Assembly: GCA_017504205.1 (NCBI GenBank)
Contig: JAFVRO010000014.1
Coordinates: 1-64,000, forward strand
Direction: 5' to 3'
DNA: 64,000 bases
DNA from: Clostridia bacterium
GTDB lineage: Bacteria > Bacillota > Clostridia > Oscillospirales > CAG-272
A program made the position numbers and the translations under genes. Positions 1 through 7,834 of this stretch are shown here, piece by piece. The notes below the pieces were generated by a model that searched no databases, had not been told where the DNA came from, and saw only the letters and a program-made list of their open reading frames with translations. The stretch's first letter is position 1. Each line of letters starts with the position of its first letter.

Positions 1-99
1 CGCAAACGTCGGAATGAGCACTGCCGCAAGGATAGCGATAACAGCGATCACGATAACGAGCTCGACTATCGTAAAGCCTTTTTTGTTTGTGTTTTTCAT
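1..99 (-). CDS. Type IV pilin-like (pseudopilin) protein, 3'-truncated by the window edge
   Basis: Only the first 33 residues lie in the window. They begin with a short basic leader ending in KKG, followed by FTIVELVIVIAVIAILAAVL, a classic class III prepilin signal: the prepilin peptidase would cut after Gly8, N-methylate Phe, and leave a hydrophobic helix with Glu at position 5. The ATG at 97-99 follows a clear AGGAG ribosome site. The leader is almost identical to that of the complete gene just upstream on the same strand (182-601), so the two form a tandem duplicated pair that is probably co-transcribed. Such proteins form type IV pili or short pseudopili at the cell surface. The globular part that would tell a major from a minor pilin is outside the window. 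Confidence 0.8.
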   Translation of the reverse strand, partial: MKNTNKKGFTIVELVIVIAVIAILAAVLIPTFA

Positions 100-142
100 T
101 GTTTTGTCTCCTTTTAAAATGAAATAGGGGGTTAATATTTTT

Positions 143-169
143 ACGCCTCATCGGGGTGTAATGCGGCGT
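143..169 (-). repeat. Hairpin between the two pilin-like genes
   Basis: Inverted repeat with nine-base arms (143-151 and 161-169) and one mismatch, around a nine-base loop. It lies between the stop of the 182-601 gene and the start of the 1-99 gene. No T run follows on the minus strand, so it is not a standard terminator. It could act as an RNA processing or stability hairpin that sets the ratio of the two proteins; that role is inferred. Confidence 0.4.
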
Positions 170-181
170 GGGGTGCGGGGG

Positions 182-601
182 TTATTTTGTGATAGTAACA
201 ACGGGTTTACCATCAGTTATAGCGTAAGCATAGCCCATCTTAGCCTTAGAATAAGTTACCTTCGCGGTATCTTCTTTGGTAAATTCGAATGTCCAAACGG
301 CGGTTTCGTCGCCTTCAAGTTTGGTTTTTACATCGCCATTTGCCATAATGAAAATCTTTTCACCTGCTGTGACTGCGCTCTCGCCTTCGCCTGTTGTGGT
401 GACCGTGATAGATCCGTCAGCTATTGCCTCAGCAAGTGCAAGCGTATACGCGTTCTTAAGCTCCTGCTCGGCTGCACTCTTGTTCGCCTTATCAACAACA
501 CTGCTGAAAGTCGGAATCAGCACTGTCGCAAGAATACCGATAACGGCGATAACGATAACGAGCTCAACTATTGTGAAGCCCTTTTTGTTTGATTTTTTCA
601 T
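182..601 (-). CDS. Type IV pilin-like (pseudopilin) protein
   Basis: A 139-residue protein with an N-terminal prepilin signal: leader MKKSNKKG, then FTIVELVIVIAVIGILATVL. Cleavage is expected after Gly8, and Glu5 of the mature protein is present. The hydrophobic stretch continues into an amphipathic helix (about residues 28-60, rich in Ala, Lys and Glu), followed by a short, Thr-rich, probably beta-stranded C-terminal domain ending in VVTITK. This is the architecture of small Gram-positive pilins and pseudopilins. A GGAG ribosome site precedes the ATG. No assembly ATPase, PilC or prepilin peptidase gene is in the window, so whether it builds a pilus, a competence pseudopilus or another structure cannot be told. 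Confidence 0.8.
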   Translation of the reverse strand: MKKSNKKGFTIVELVIVIAVIGILATVLIPTFSSVVDKANKSAAEQELKNAYTLALAEAIADGSITVTTTGEGESAVTAGEKIFIMANGDVKTKLEGDETAVWTFEFTKEDTAKVTYSKAKMGYAYAITDGKPVVTITK

Positions 602-996
602 AATTTTTTCTCCTTTTGTTTTGTGGATAAATATTCAAAATTCGGGAGCAAGCGGTCAAGTGGGGTGAAATATGGGGTGCTGAGCCTACAAGAATAACGC
701 GCGCGGTATTTTCGTATGCGAAATATATTAAGACTCTTATATAAATGACCAATTTTGCAACCAAATCAGGAATTATATTTAATAACAGTTTACATTTAAG
801 AAACAAACTTGTGTTTTTATGAACGCGGTAAGTGGCATGAGAGGGTTAAAAAGTATACTTTTTGACATTGTGTGGATTTTTCGCTTGTTTACATTTTTTT
901 ACTATATAACTGTTGTTAGTTCACTATTTTGATTTATAATTACAATAAATCAATTCAAAATCGCGTTTTTTAGGGTAAAAAATTGTAAATAAAAAA
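602..996. other. AT-rich intergenic region, no gene seen
   Basis: About 400 bases with no credible coding sequence or RNA gene. It is the 5' region of the pilin-like genes. A TATAAT-like element on the minus strand (772-777) could serve their promoter, but its -35 is poor. A perfect 16-base palindrome sits at 848-863. Confidence 0.5.
848..863. repeat. Perfect 16-base palindrome in the pilin 5' region
   Basis: AAAAAGTATACTTTTT is an exact palindrome in the AT-rich region upstream of the pilin-like genes. It could be a dimeric regulator site or chance in AT-rich DNA. Confidence 0.35.
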
Positions 997-1032
997 GAGT
1001 CTCAAATTGTATACCATTTGAGACTCTATTTT
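991..1032. terminator. Bidirectional rho-independent terminator after pncB
   Basis: A perfect ten-base stem (997-1006 with 1017-1026) and a ten-base loop, flanked by A6 on the left and a T-rich run on the right. Read on the minus strand it has a T6 tail and lies just beyond the pncB stop. Confidence 0.85.
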
Positions 1033-1061
1033 TTATGCAAAAGCTACAAGGCTTTTGACGA

Positions 1062-2522
1062 TCAAAGGGTGTTATTGCGGTTTTTGTTAATCAGGTCGCG
1101 CTTAATCTCCCAGAGTTTTTGGGAGAGATCGACATAGTAGGTGTGCGGTTCATAGAATCTGAGTACGGAATCCCACATAGATGAGAGGTGGTATTTACAG
1201 TTTTCGCGGATCTGCTCAATACGCGGAAGGACATAAACGAGCTCACCGTTTTTGAATATAGGGACTTGCAGTTCCCTTGCGGTGAAGTCAGTGAGGGTTT
1301 TACGTTTCCAGACGGCCTCGGGGTCGAAAAGCTCGATGGAGGCGTCGGCACCGTCCTGAACGGTTTCATCGTAAACGCAGATAAGGTCTGCCTCTGCCAT
1401 ACCGCTTTCGTTGCTATAAAGTCTATATACTCTTTTGAAATGCGGAGTCGTGACCTTTGCAACGTTTTCACTGAGCTTGATTTTGGGCTCGACCGTACTG
1501 TTATTTTCAACTGCGACGAGCTTATATACTCCGCCGAACACGGGTGCTGATCTTGAGGTGATAAGGCTCTCGCCTACTCCGAATACGTCTACCTGAGCGC
1601 CTTGTGAGATAAGGCTCGTTATAATATGCTCGTCAAGGGAGTTTGATGCAACTATCTTGCATTCCGTCCAACCTGCATCATCGAGCATTTTTCTTGCTTT
1701 CTTAGAAAGGTACGCGATATCACCTGAGTCAATACGGATGGCGCATTTGGTAATACCGAGGGGCTTAAGAACTGTGTCGAATGCTTTGATAGCATTTGGA
1801 ACACCGCTTTTAAGGACGTTATAGGTATCAACGAGAAGAGTTACACTATTTGGGTAGATACGGCAATAGGTTTCGAATGCCTGATATTCTGTATCGAACA
1901 TCTGAACCCATGAGTGAGCCATTGTTCCTGTCGCGGGAACGCCGTATACTTGGTCTGCTATTACGCAGGCGGTACCGTTAACTCCGCCGATATAAGCGGC
2001 GCGAGCGCCTAAAATTGCGGCATCGGCACCGTGAGCGCGTCTTGATCCGAATTCGCTTACAGTCCTGCCCGATGCGGCGCGGACGATTCTTGACGCTTTA
2101 GTGGCGATCAGGCTTTGGTGATTGAGCATAAGGAGGACATATGTTTCGATGAATTGCGCCTCGATCGCGTTTGCCTTAACTGTCAGGAGAGGCTCACCGG
2201 GGAAAACCACCGTCCCTTCGGGGATTGCCCAGATATCTCCGCTGAAGCGAAAATCCTTAAGATAATCGAGAAAGTTTTCGCTGAAGATGTTTTTGCTTCT
2301 GAGGTAAGCGATATCTTCATCACTGAAGGTAAGGTCTTTGATATACTGCACAATTTGTTCAAGACCTGCAGCTATGGCGTAGCCGCCTTTATCGGGATTT
2401 GAACGGTAAAACGCGTCAAAATAAACAGTCTTATCCTTCATCTCCGTCAGGAAATATCCGTTTGCCATTGTCAGCTCATAAAAGTCGGTCAGCATTGTAA
2501 GGTTTCTTGAAATATCCTTCAT
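1062..2522 (-). CDS. pncB: Nicotinate phosphoribosyltransferase
   Basis: Joins nicotinate and phosphoribosyl pyrophosphate to give nicotinate mononucleotide with ATP hydrolysis, the entry step of the Preiss-Handler NAD salvage route. At 486 residues it has the long form typical of Firmicutes and of human NAPRT. Family motifs seen: MLTDFYELTMANGYF at the start; SEFGSRRAHGADAAILGARA, carrying phosphate-binding residues (about 155-175); GTMAHSWVQ; and RIDSGDI in the PRPP-binding region. An AGGAG ribosome site precedes the ATG. It stands alone between a terminator and the lipase operon. With nadK and nnrD elsewhere in the window it makes a set of NAD metabolism genes. Confidence 0.95.
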   Translation of the reverse strand: MKDISRNLTMLTDFYELTMANGYFLTEMKDKTVYFDAFYRSNPDKGGYAIAAGLEQIVQYIKDLTFSDEDIAYLRSKNIFSENFLDYLKDFRFSGDIWAIPEGTVVFPGEPLLTVKANAIEAQFIETYVLLMLNHQSLIATKASRIVRAASGRTVSEFGSRRAHGADAAILGARAAYIGGVNGTACVIADQVYGVPATGTMAHSWVQMFDTEYQAFETYCRIYPNSVTLLVDTYNVLKSGVPNAIKAFDTVLKPLGITKCAIRIDSGDIAYLSKKARKMLDDAGWTECKIVASNSLDEHIITSLISQGAQVDVFGVGESLITSRSAPVFGGVYKLVAVENNSTVEPKIKLSENVAKVTTPHFKRVYRLYSNESGMAEADLICVYDETVQDGADASIELFDPEAVWKRKTLTDFTARELQVPIFKNGELVYVLPRIEQIRENCKYHLSSMWDSVLRFYEPHTYYVDLSQKLWEIKRDLINKNRNNTL

Positions 2523-2622
2523 TTTGGCTCCTAAAGTTTTTGATAGTATTGCTTTTTCATCCTAAGGCCTGAAAAGCGGTTTAAATCAACTGCAAGCATG
2601 CAGATACACATATTATACTAAT

Positions 2623-2650
2623 ATAATATCACAACTTCTGAAAAATTCAA
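2623..2650 (-). promoter_or_regulatory. Possible sigma-A promoter of pncB
   Basis: On the minus strand, TTGAAT (2645-2650) and TATTAT (2623-2628) are separated by 16 bases, about 100 bases upstream of the pncB ATG. Both hexamers are imperfect. Confidence 0.4.
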
Positions 2651-2744
2651 CGCCAATTATGTTAATATTTTCATAGATTTTTATTATTTTACTAAATGTC
2701 GGAAGTTTTTGTACATGTTGCAAATTGGGTGATGTTGGAGGCGT

Positions 2745-3449
2745 TTATTCAAGGGTTATTCCGCTTTTGGCGCGTCTCTCGGCTAACTCGGTGAGCACCT
2801 GAAGGTAACTTGAAGGGTGATGTGCCTTGAGGTCGGGGCAATCGTAGCAGGAGTATCTTCCCTTCTCGCCAATCTCAACGAGGTGTCCGACGTGAGTAAA
2901 GCCGAGGGATTCAGGTGGGAGATGGGTGACAAAGTCATCGAGGTTAGAAACACGGAAAAATGTATCCCAACGGTCTTTGATCATATCTATAGTATTGCCG
3001 CTTTTCAGCACTTTTGGGCATCCAAATCCAAAGCTTTGGAGATTTGCGCGGTGTTGTGGATAATTGTACCAAATGAATTCGTGACAAAGAAGTGCAATTG
3101 CAGCACCGTGACTGTATCCAATTATCGTGACACTTCTAAGTGGCAGGCCGTCAAGCTTTTCTTTGACATATGGCTTTGCATACCCCCATACGTTCAAAAA
3201 TCCTCTGTGCACCTGCCATTCAGGAGACATATCCTTATATGGGGTTGAGAAAAAGTTCAGGTTATTCAACCAATCCTCCGCGCCGTTACTGCTTTCAAAT
3301 AACAGTTCGAGGTTACCGTTGTTGAATGCGGATGCGCAACTTGCGGAACCGTTCAGTTCTATATAGCTTGCGTTGATGCATTTTTCAAACAGTGATCGAA
3401 GGTTAAGCGCAATGCTTGCGGCGGCATTTGTGTTGGGGTCAATATACAT
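2745..3449 (-). CDS. Lipase family protein (class 3, alpha/beta hydrolase)
   Basis: A 234-residue alpha/beta hydrolase of the lipase class 3 (PF01764) type. The nucleophile elbow is GYSHG at 111-115 (Ser113), preceded by the family's VHRGFLNVWG strand and helix at 80-89. The acid is probably Asp171 or Asp172 (NLDDFV), and the base is His210 or His211 in KAHHPSSYL near the C-terminus. No signal peptide or membrane segment is visible, so it is probably cytoplasmic. The substrate is unknown; triglyceride, phospholipid or another ester are all possible. A GGAGGG ribosome site supports the ATG. It is the last gene of the pfp operon, 58 bases behind the MATE exporter. Confidence 0.8.
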   Translation of the reverse strand: MYIDPNTNAAASIALNLRSLFEKCINASYIELNGSASCASAFNNGNLELLFESSNGAEDWLNNLNFFSTPYKDMSPEWQVHRGFLNVWGYAKPYVKEKLDGLPLRSVTIIGYSHGAAIALLCHEFIWYNYPQHRANLQSFGFGCPKVLKSGNTIDMIKDRWDTFFRVSNLDDFVTHLPPESLGFTHVGHLVEIGEKGRYSCYDCPDLKAHHPSSYLQVLTELAERRAKSGITLE

Positions 3450-3507
3450 AACATCCCTCCCGTAGTCATTTATTACATGATATGCGGAAGGGATATATCA
3501 GGTTAAA

Positions 3508-4884
3508 TTACGGCAGAGGTCGCCTACCATTCAAGACGCGCTTTTTATCTATAAAGAACAGAGCAAGGATGATACCAAGGGTTATCAACCACGAGACCGG
3601 GTATGACAGGTAAAGGGTTGAGAGTGTGGGAGATGCTTTGAATATGAATGATATCCAAAGAATACGTATTCCGCATACGCCGAACAGCATTACTATCATA
3701 CTGCTTGTTGACGAGCCCATTCCGCGAACCGATCCAACTATAACGTCGATAAGTCCGTAGAGAAAATACAGAAGTCCCACGCGACACAGTCGAGTATAAC
3801 CGTATTCAATTGCCAATGGGGAGTCCGTTATGTAGATACCGATCATATTTTTGCCGAGCAGGAGACAGAAAACAAATCCAAGGCTCATTCCCACTGCGAC
3901 GGTCAAAATTGCACAGCGCAACGCGACCTTTGAAATCCTGTCCTTACGACCCGATCCAATATTCTGACCTGTAAAGGTTACGCAGGCGTGATAACACGCA
4001 TTCATAAGAATATAAATAAATCCTTCGATGTTAGCGGCGGCAGTATTAGCGGAAAGCACTACCTTATCGTTGAAGGAATTGAGTGCGGATTGAATGATTA
4101 CGTTGGATATGCTGAAGCATATTCCCTGAAGTCCTGCGGGCAGACCGATCAATATGATCTTTTTCAGAATTCTTTTGTTCACGGTCATCCATTTGAGCTT
4201 CAGTTGTATGCATCCCTGCGCTTTTGCCATATAAAAGACTATAGCAGCTGCTGAGCACCAATTGGCGACTGTGGTGGCAGTTGCAACGCCGACAACATCG
4301 AGATGAAAAACTATAACGAGGAGCATATTCAGCAAAACATTTATAACGCCTGCGCAGGAAAGTATTATAAATGGGGTTTTCGTATCCCCCACGGAACGTA
4401 TAACCGCAGAACAGAAGTTATAGATAAGGCTTGCAGGAATACCGACAAAATATATCTGCATATAGATCGATGCCAGATCAATTACCGAATCCGGGGTATC
4501 CATCCATGAAAGAAAGGTGCGCGAAAAGAATAATCCGACAAGCATGAGGGCTAAACCGCTGATGACGCTGATAATCAAGCTCGTATGCGCGGTTTTGCTT
4601 ACGTTTTTCTCATCTCCGCCGCCGTAATAATGGGAGACGGTAACACTTACGCCGACTGAAAGGCCGGTAAATAGGTTTACGAGAAGGTTTATCAGTGAGC
4701 CTGTTGAGCCTACTGCGGCAAGCGCTGCCTCGCTATCCTCGGCAAATCTTCCAACTACCACAACGTCAGCGGCGTTGAACAGCAACTGAAGGAAGCCTGC
4801 GAGCATCAACGGGATTGAGTATTTAACTATTGCTCCAAAGAGCTTATTATCGGGAACATCTACGCAATTAATTTTTGTACTCAT
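3508..4884 (-). CDS. MATE family efflux transporter
   Basis: A 458-residue membrane protein with about twelve hydrophobic segments in two homologous halves (roughly 15-220 and 235-445), as in the MATE/MOP flippase superfamily (NorM, DinF, MepA). The N-terminus LFGAIVKYSIPLMLAGFLQ and the following segment NAADVVVVGRFAED are typical. These carriers export cationic drugs or metabolites with Na+ or H+; the substrate cannot be predicted. There is no clear ribosome site, and the gene starts 15 bases after the upstream stop, so translation is probably coupled. It belongs to the pfp-DUF5685-dnaJ operon. Confidence 0.9.
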   Translation of the reverse strand: MSTKINCVDVPDNKLFGAIVKYSIPLMLAGFLQLLFNAADVVVVGRFAEDSEAALAAVGSTGSLINLLVNLFTGLSVGVSVTVSHYYGGGDEKNVSKTAHTSLIISVISGLALMLVGLFFSRTFLSWMDTPDSVIDLASIYMQIYFVGIPASLIYNFCSAVIRSVGDTKTPFIILSCAGVINVLLNMLLVIVFHLDVVGVATATTVANWCSAAAIVFYMAKAQGCIQLKLKWMTVNKRILKKIILIGLPAGLQGICFSISNVIIQSALNSFNDKVVLSANTAAANIEGFIYILMNACYHACVTFTGQNIGSGRKDRISKVALRCAILTVAVGMSLGFVFCLLLGKNMIGIYITDSPLAIEYGYTRLCRVGLLYFLYGLIDVIVGSVRGMGSSTSSMIVMLFGVCGIRILWISFIFKASPTLSTLYLSYPVSWLITLGIILALFFIDKKRVLNGRRPLP

Positions 4885-4899
4885 TTTTGTTTTTTACTT

Positions 4900-5427
4900 T
4901 TACTTTATTCTCAGGAGTTGTTTGATCCTGAACAGGTACAGGGTAATCAGTTTTGTCAAGACGAAATCGTAAAGAATGAAGACGGGGCTTCCGAGAAGGT
5001 AGACCCACAGACTCAATGACATTGGGAGGGCAAGTACAAATTGTGAGACGAGAAAAACCACGGTCAACACGGTGTTAAAGAATACGAGTTTAATTCCCCA
5101 TTGGAATATTCCTGAGCGGAGGCGTTCTATTCTTTCCTTAACTATTGGGTATATGCCTGCAAAGAGTGCGTATACAACGGCTATGAATTTATTTGGAAGG
5201 AGCAACAGCGAAAGCAAGGAGGTAACCGCATAAGTCAGATACTGCCAGGCACTTGGGGTCTCGATAACTATAAATGCGCAGAGCAAAGATGTTATCATAG
5301 CCATGGACAGATCAAGCACCTCGACAACAGAGCCAAGATACAGTATAACTACGCTAAGAGCGGAAATCATAGCGCACAAGGTCAGTGCCTTTGTTTTTTG
5401 CGCGATGTTATCTTTTCTTTTACTCAA
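4900..5427 (-). CDS. Small polytopic membrane protein, possibly related to ECF transporter S components
   Basis: A 175-residue, very hydrophobic protein with about five membrane segments and short loops, basic at both ends. The opening TKALTLCAMISALSVVILYL resembles the first helix of energy-coupling-factor substrate-binding (S) subunits, but no ligand signature can be read and no ECF ATPase is nearby, so the assignment is tentative. The start is TTG (5427-5425), supported by a strong AAGGAGG site five to six bases upstream; no ATG fits. It sits 10 bases behind the dnaJ-like gene and 15 bases before the MATE gene. Confidence 0.75.
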   Translation of the reverse strand: MSKRKDNIAQKTKALTLCAMISALSVVILYLGSVVEVLDLSMAMITSLLCAFIVIETPSAWQYLTYAVTSLLSLLLLPNKFIAVVYALFAGIYPIVKERIERLRSGIFQWGIKLVFFNTVLTVVFLVSQFVLALPMSLSLWVYLLGSPVFILYDFVLTKLITLYLFRIKQLLRIK

Positions 5428-5437
5428 TGTGTCCTCC

Positions 5438-6022
5438 TTATCGACAGAAGCTGCCGAAACAACAATCGAGTATCATCAAAATCCTGCATATATCGCACAT
5501 GGAGCACCCTTGTTCGTGGCTGACATTATAACCACCTGTGTAACCGCCTGCACGTCTGTTCATTGCGCTCCGGGCTTGTCTGTACTCCATATTAGATGGA
5601 TCCATTTGGCAAGCTCTGTCAAAACAACTCATTGCATCACTGTAATTGCCTCTTTTATGCGATATTATACCGTAGAGATAGTACCATTCGGCGCCTCTGC
5701 CGGCTTCCGGGATATTGAGAAGAGCCTGATATGCGGCACTCAAGTTACCGCTTGTGATAAGTCTGCGAATATTCTCATATATAGGCTCACGGGGCCTTGA
5801 TTGATAAGTGCCATTGAACGAGCCGGCTTTGCCCTGTCTTATCTTCTGTATTTCCTCATATGCCGCATTGATTTCCTTCATTTTTTCCTCAGCTGTGTGC
5901 TTAAGGTTTTCATCGGGATAGCGATCGGGATGATACTTTCTGGCAAGATCACGGTATGCTTTTTTTATATCTTCATCGGAGGCGGTTGGATCAACACCAA
6001 GCACCTTGTAGGGATCCGTCAT
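5438..6022 (-). CDS. J-domain protein with TPR-like middle and cysteine-rich tail
   Basis: A 194-residue protein. Residues 1-65 form a complete J domain ([20 protein letters not shown], with HPD at 31-33), which would stimulate an Hsp70 ATPase. Residues about 80-150 look like tetratricopeptide-type helices ([20 protein letters not shown]). There is no DnaJ zinc finger or substrate domain. The last 22 residues hold six cysteines (173, 176, 179, 187, 188, 193) in a hydrophobic setting. That layout recalls eukaryotic cysteine-string proteins, though homology is not implied; metal binding or lipid attachment are both possible. An AAAGGA site precedes the ATG. The gene follows the DUF5685 gene by 23 bases. 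Confidence 0.85.
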   Translation of the reverse strand: MTDPYKVLGVDPTASDEDIKKAYRDLARKYHPDRYPDENLKHTAEEKMKEINAAYEEIQKIRQGKAGSFNGTYQSRPREPIYENIRRLITSGNLSAAYQALLNIPEAGRGAEWYYLYGIISHKRGNYSDAMSCFDRACQMDPSNMEYRQARSAMNRRAGGYTGGYNVSHEQGCSMCDICRILMILDCCFGSFCR

Positions 6023-6045
6023 TTTTTTATCCTTTCGATATTTAA

Positions 6046-6948
6046 TTATGCATCGGGATCGGGTATCCTGATAGCGTTATCAGCGGAATGCTTCCCAAGC
6101 ACCTCATCAATTTTCTTTACAAGGCCTATGTGAAGCACGTTATCGACTATACCTCTGAGCATTCTGCCCGTTTCGCTGTCAGGATAATCGATAAGATCAA
6201 ATGCCGCCTCAGCGTCTGCCAAAATGTTAAGCAATATAATTTTCAGGTTGACAAGTGTTTCGTAAGGTAATTTATCGTTGGCATCATCAACTGCAAGCGG
6301 GTTATACCTTCCGCGTTGAATGTCGTCGGAGTAATCGTCCACGGCGTCTATTATATAGAGCCATTTGCCGAGATTTTTACCTATTGCTTCTGAGATATGC
6401 TTTTGAGTTCCTTCAAGACCGTAGGAAAAAATGCACGCCAGCATATTACCCGAAAGAACCGAAGCTTCGTCAAGCGAGCCATTATTTGTTTTTTCAAGGC
6501 TTGTGAGTGCAAAAAGGCTTTGAGAGATCTCATCTGAAAGCGCGCTATAATGCTTTAGTGAGCGCTTGTATGCCGGTCGCATCGCGCCCCTGGCAAGGCT
6601 TGCGATGAGTTTTTTTCGTCCTGATTCGTCATTTACGTCATCGCAGAGCTTGTTGTAGGTAAGCAACACGGAGGCGTAGGAGCAAAATTTGAGCGTGTGG
6701 CAAGGCTTGACAGTTGGACGTTTTGTAAACGGATGAATGAAGCAACGTGCTTTTTTAATTTCTATTACCTCGTTTGTGAGAATTGAGCGCACTATGGCAA
6801 GGAAGGTGATATCGTAGCTCAGGGTACATCTTGAACAGATACCTGTGCATTTTCCCATTGACCTGCAAAGTCCGCAGTAAAAGGCTCTGTAGAGTGCCTG
6901 CTCCTTGACCTTCAGATCAGGTTCATATGCTTTGACATAACCGAACAC
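6046..6948 (-). CDS. DUF5685 family protein
   Basis: A 300-residue protein matching my memory of the Clostridia family DUF5685, often next to a J-domain gene as here. Function unknown. The N-terminus [20 protein letters not shown] is followed by a cysteine cluster (25, 28, 34, 38, 41, then 69, 83, 89, 102). The rest appears all-helical. Two aspartate-rich motifs stand about 100 residues apart: CDDVNDE (102-108) and DAVDDYSDD (201-209). That arrangement is reminiscent of class I isoprenoid synthases, which bind diphosphate-Mg through two such motifs; this link is my inference. The start is GTG (6948-6946) behind GGAGGT with ideal spacing. Confidence 0.85.
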   Translation of the reverse strand: MFGYVKAYEPDLKVKEQALYRAFYCGLCRSMGKCTGICSRCTLSYDITFLAIVRSILTNEVIEIKKARCFIHPFTKRPTVKPCHTLKFCSYASVLLTYNKLCDDVNDESGRKKLIASLARGAMRPAYKRSLKHYSALSDEISQSLFALTSLEKTNNGSLDEASVLSGNMLACIFSYGLEGTQKHISEAIGKNLGKWLYIIDAVDDYSDDIQRGRYNPLAVDDANDKLPYETLVNLKIILLNILADAEAAFDLIDYPDSETGRMLRGIVDNVLHIGLVKKIDEVLGKHSADNAIRIPDPDA

Positions 6949-6964
6949 GGTATCACCTCCGTTA

Positions 6965-7828
6965 TTAAATCAAGCCGTCCGCAGTAAGCATCTGTTTTGC
7001 CTTTGATGCATAAAACAGCTTACTGTAATTCTCCATTATTTCATTAGCAAGTGATAGGTACTTTTCGGTATTACCGACGGTACGATAATACACCATCAGA
7101 GGGTACTTACAGGAGGCTTTTTTAAAGTTATTATTTGCTGCTTCCAAAATGGAAATGTACCGACTTTCATAATCGGCTGGTACCCTCCCCTCGGCAAGTT
7201 CAATATCTGCGGCGAGATTTTCTACTTGCTCTTTAATAGTGTCATAGCCCTTCGACTTTTTCAATACACGCCCGAACAGCATATACACACGTGGCATCAT
7301 TGATTTCACTTCCGTAACGTTGCCGTATGTATCAAGCTCAAGGGAGAGCTTATTTGCCAATATAAGTAGCTGAAGCATCGGATTAAGTAATTCATACTGC
7401 TTTGAATATATGATCTCGTTGTAAAGTTTTGACGCCTTTTCGTATTCTCCGCATAGCCAAAGTCCGAGGGCGTAATTGGATCTGTATAAAAGATTTGACG
7501 CCGCGGGAGTTTTTGATTGGATAAACTGAAGTTGGGCATCAGAAAACAGGCGCGGATCGCACCGATCATGCAAAAGTGAAATAACTGTCGAATCATACTT
7601 TTTGGCCATAATAACATTTGCTATAATCTGTGTTAGCAACAACACCGCCACCACTATAAAGAAAAAGCGCAAAAAGTCGGAGGCATTCGCTATCATTGAA
7701 TAATCCTCGGTTGTAAATATTTCTCCGATCTCAAAGACCAGAAAAATAACGCCGATTAGGATCGCAAGTCCCCATTTTATGATATTTGCGATCGTGGTAT
7801 ATTTTTTGAAATATTCGTATTCTTTCAT
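6965..7828 (-). CDS. Membrane-anchored helical (TPR-like) protein of unknown function
   Basis: A 287-residue protein with two membrane helices near the N-terminus (about 17-36 and 52-72) and a long, probably cytoplasmic, helical region. Parts such as SNYALGLWLCGEYEKASKLY (about 117-136) look like a tetratricopeptide unit, suggesting a protein-binding scaffold. No enzyme motif is visible. It starts six bases after the pfp stop with no strong ribosome site, so it is probably translated by coupling. Its place between pfp and DUF5685 makes it part of the same operon. Confidence 0.75.
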   Translation of the reverse strand: MKEYEYFKKYTTIANIIKWGLAILIGVIFLVFEIGEIFTTEDYSMIANASDFLRFFFIVVAVLLLTQIIANVIMAKKYDSTVISLLHDRCDPRLFSDAQLQFIQSKTPAASNLLYRSNYALGLWLCGEYEKASKLYNEIIYSKQYELLNPMLQLLILANKLSLELDTYGNVTEVKSMMPRVYMLFGRVLKKSKGYDTIKEQVENLAADIELAEGRVPADYESRYISILEAANNNFKKASCKYPLMVYYRTVGNTEKYLSLANEIMENYSKLFYASKAKQMLTADGLI

Positions 7829-7834
7829 AGTTTA

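Noticed and set aside
5303-5800. 165-codon open frame on the plus strand
   Set aside because: Spans the antisense of two well-supported minus-strand genes, without a ribosome site.
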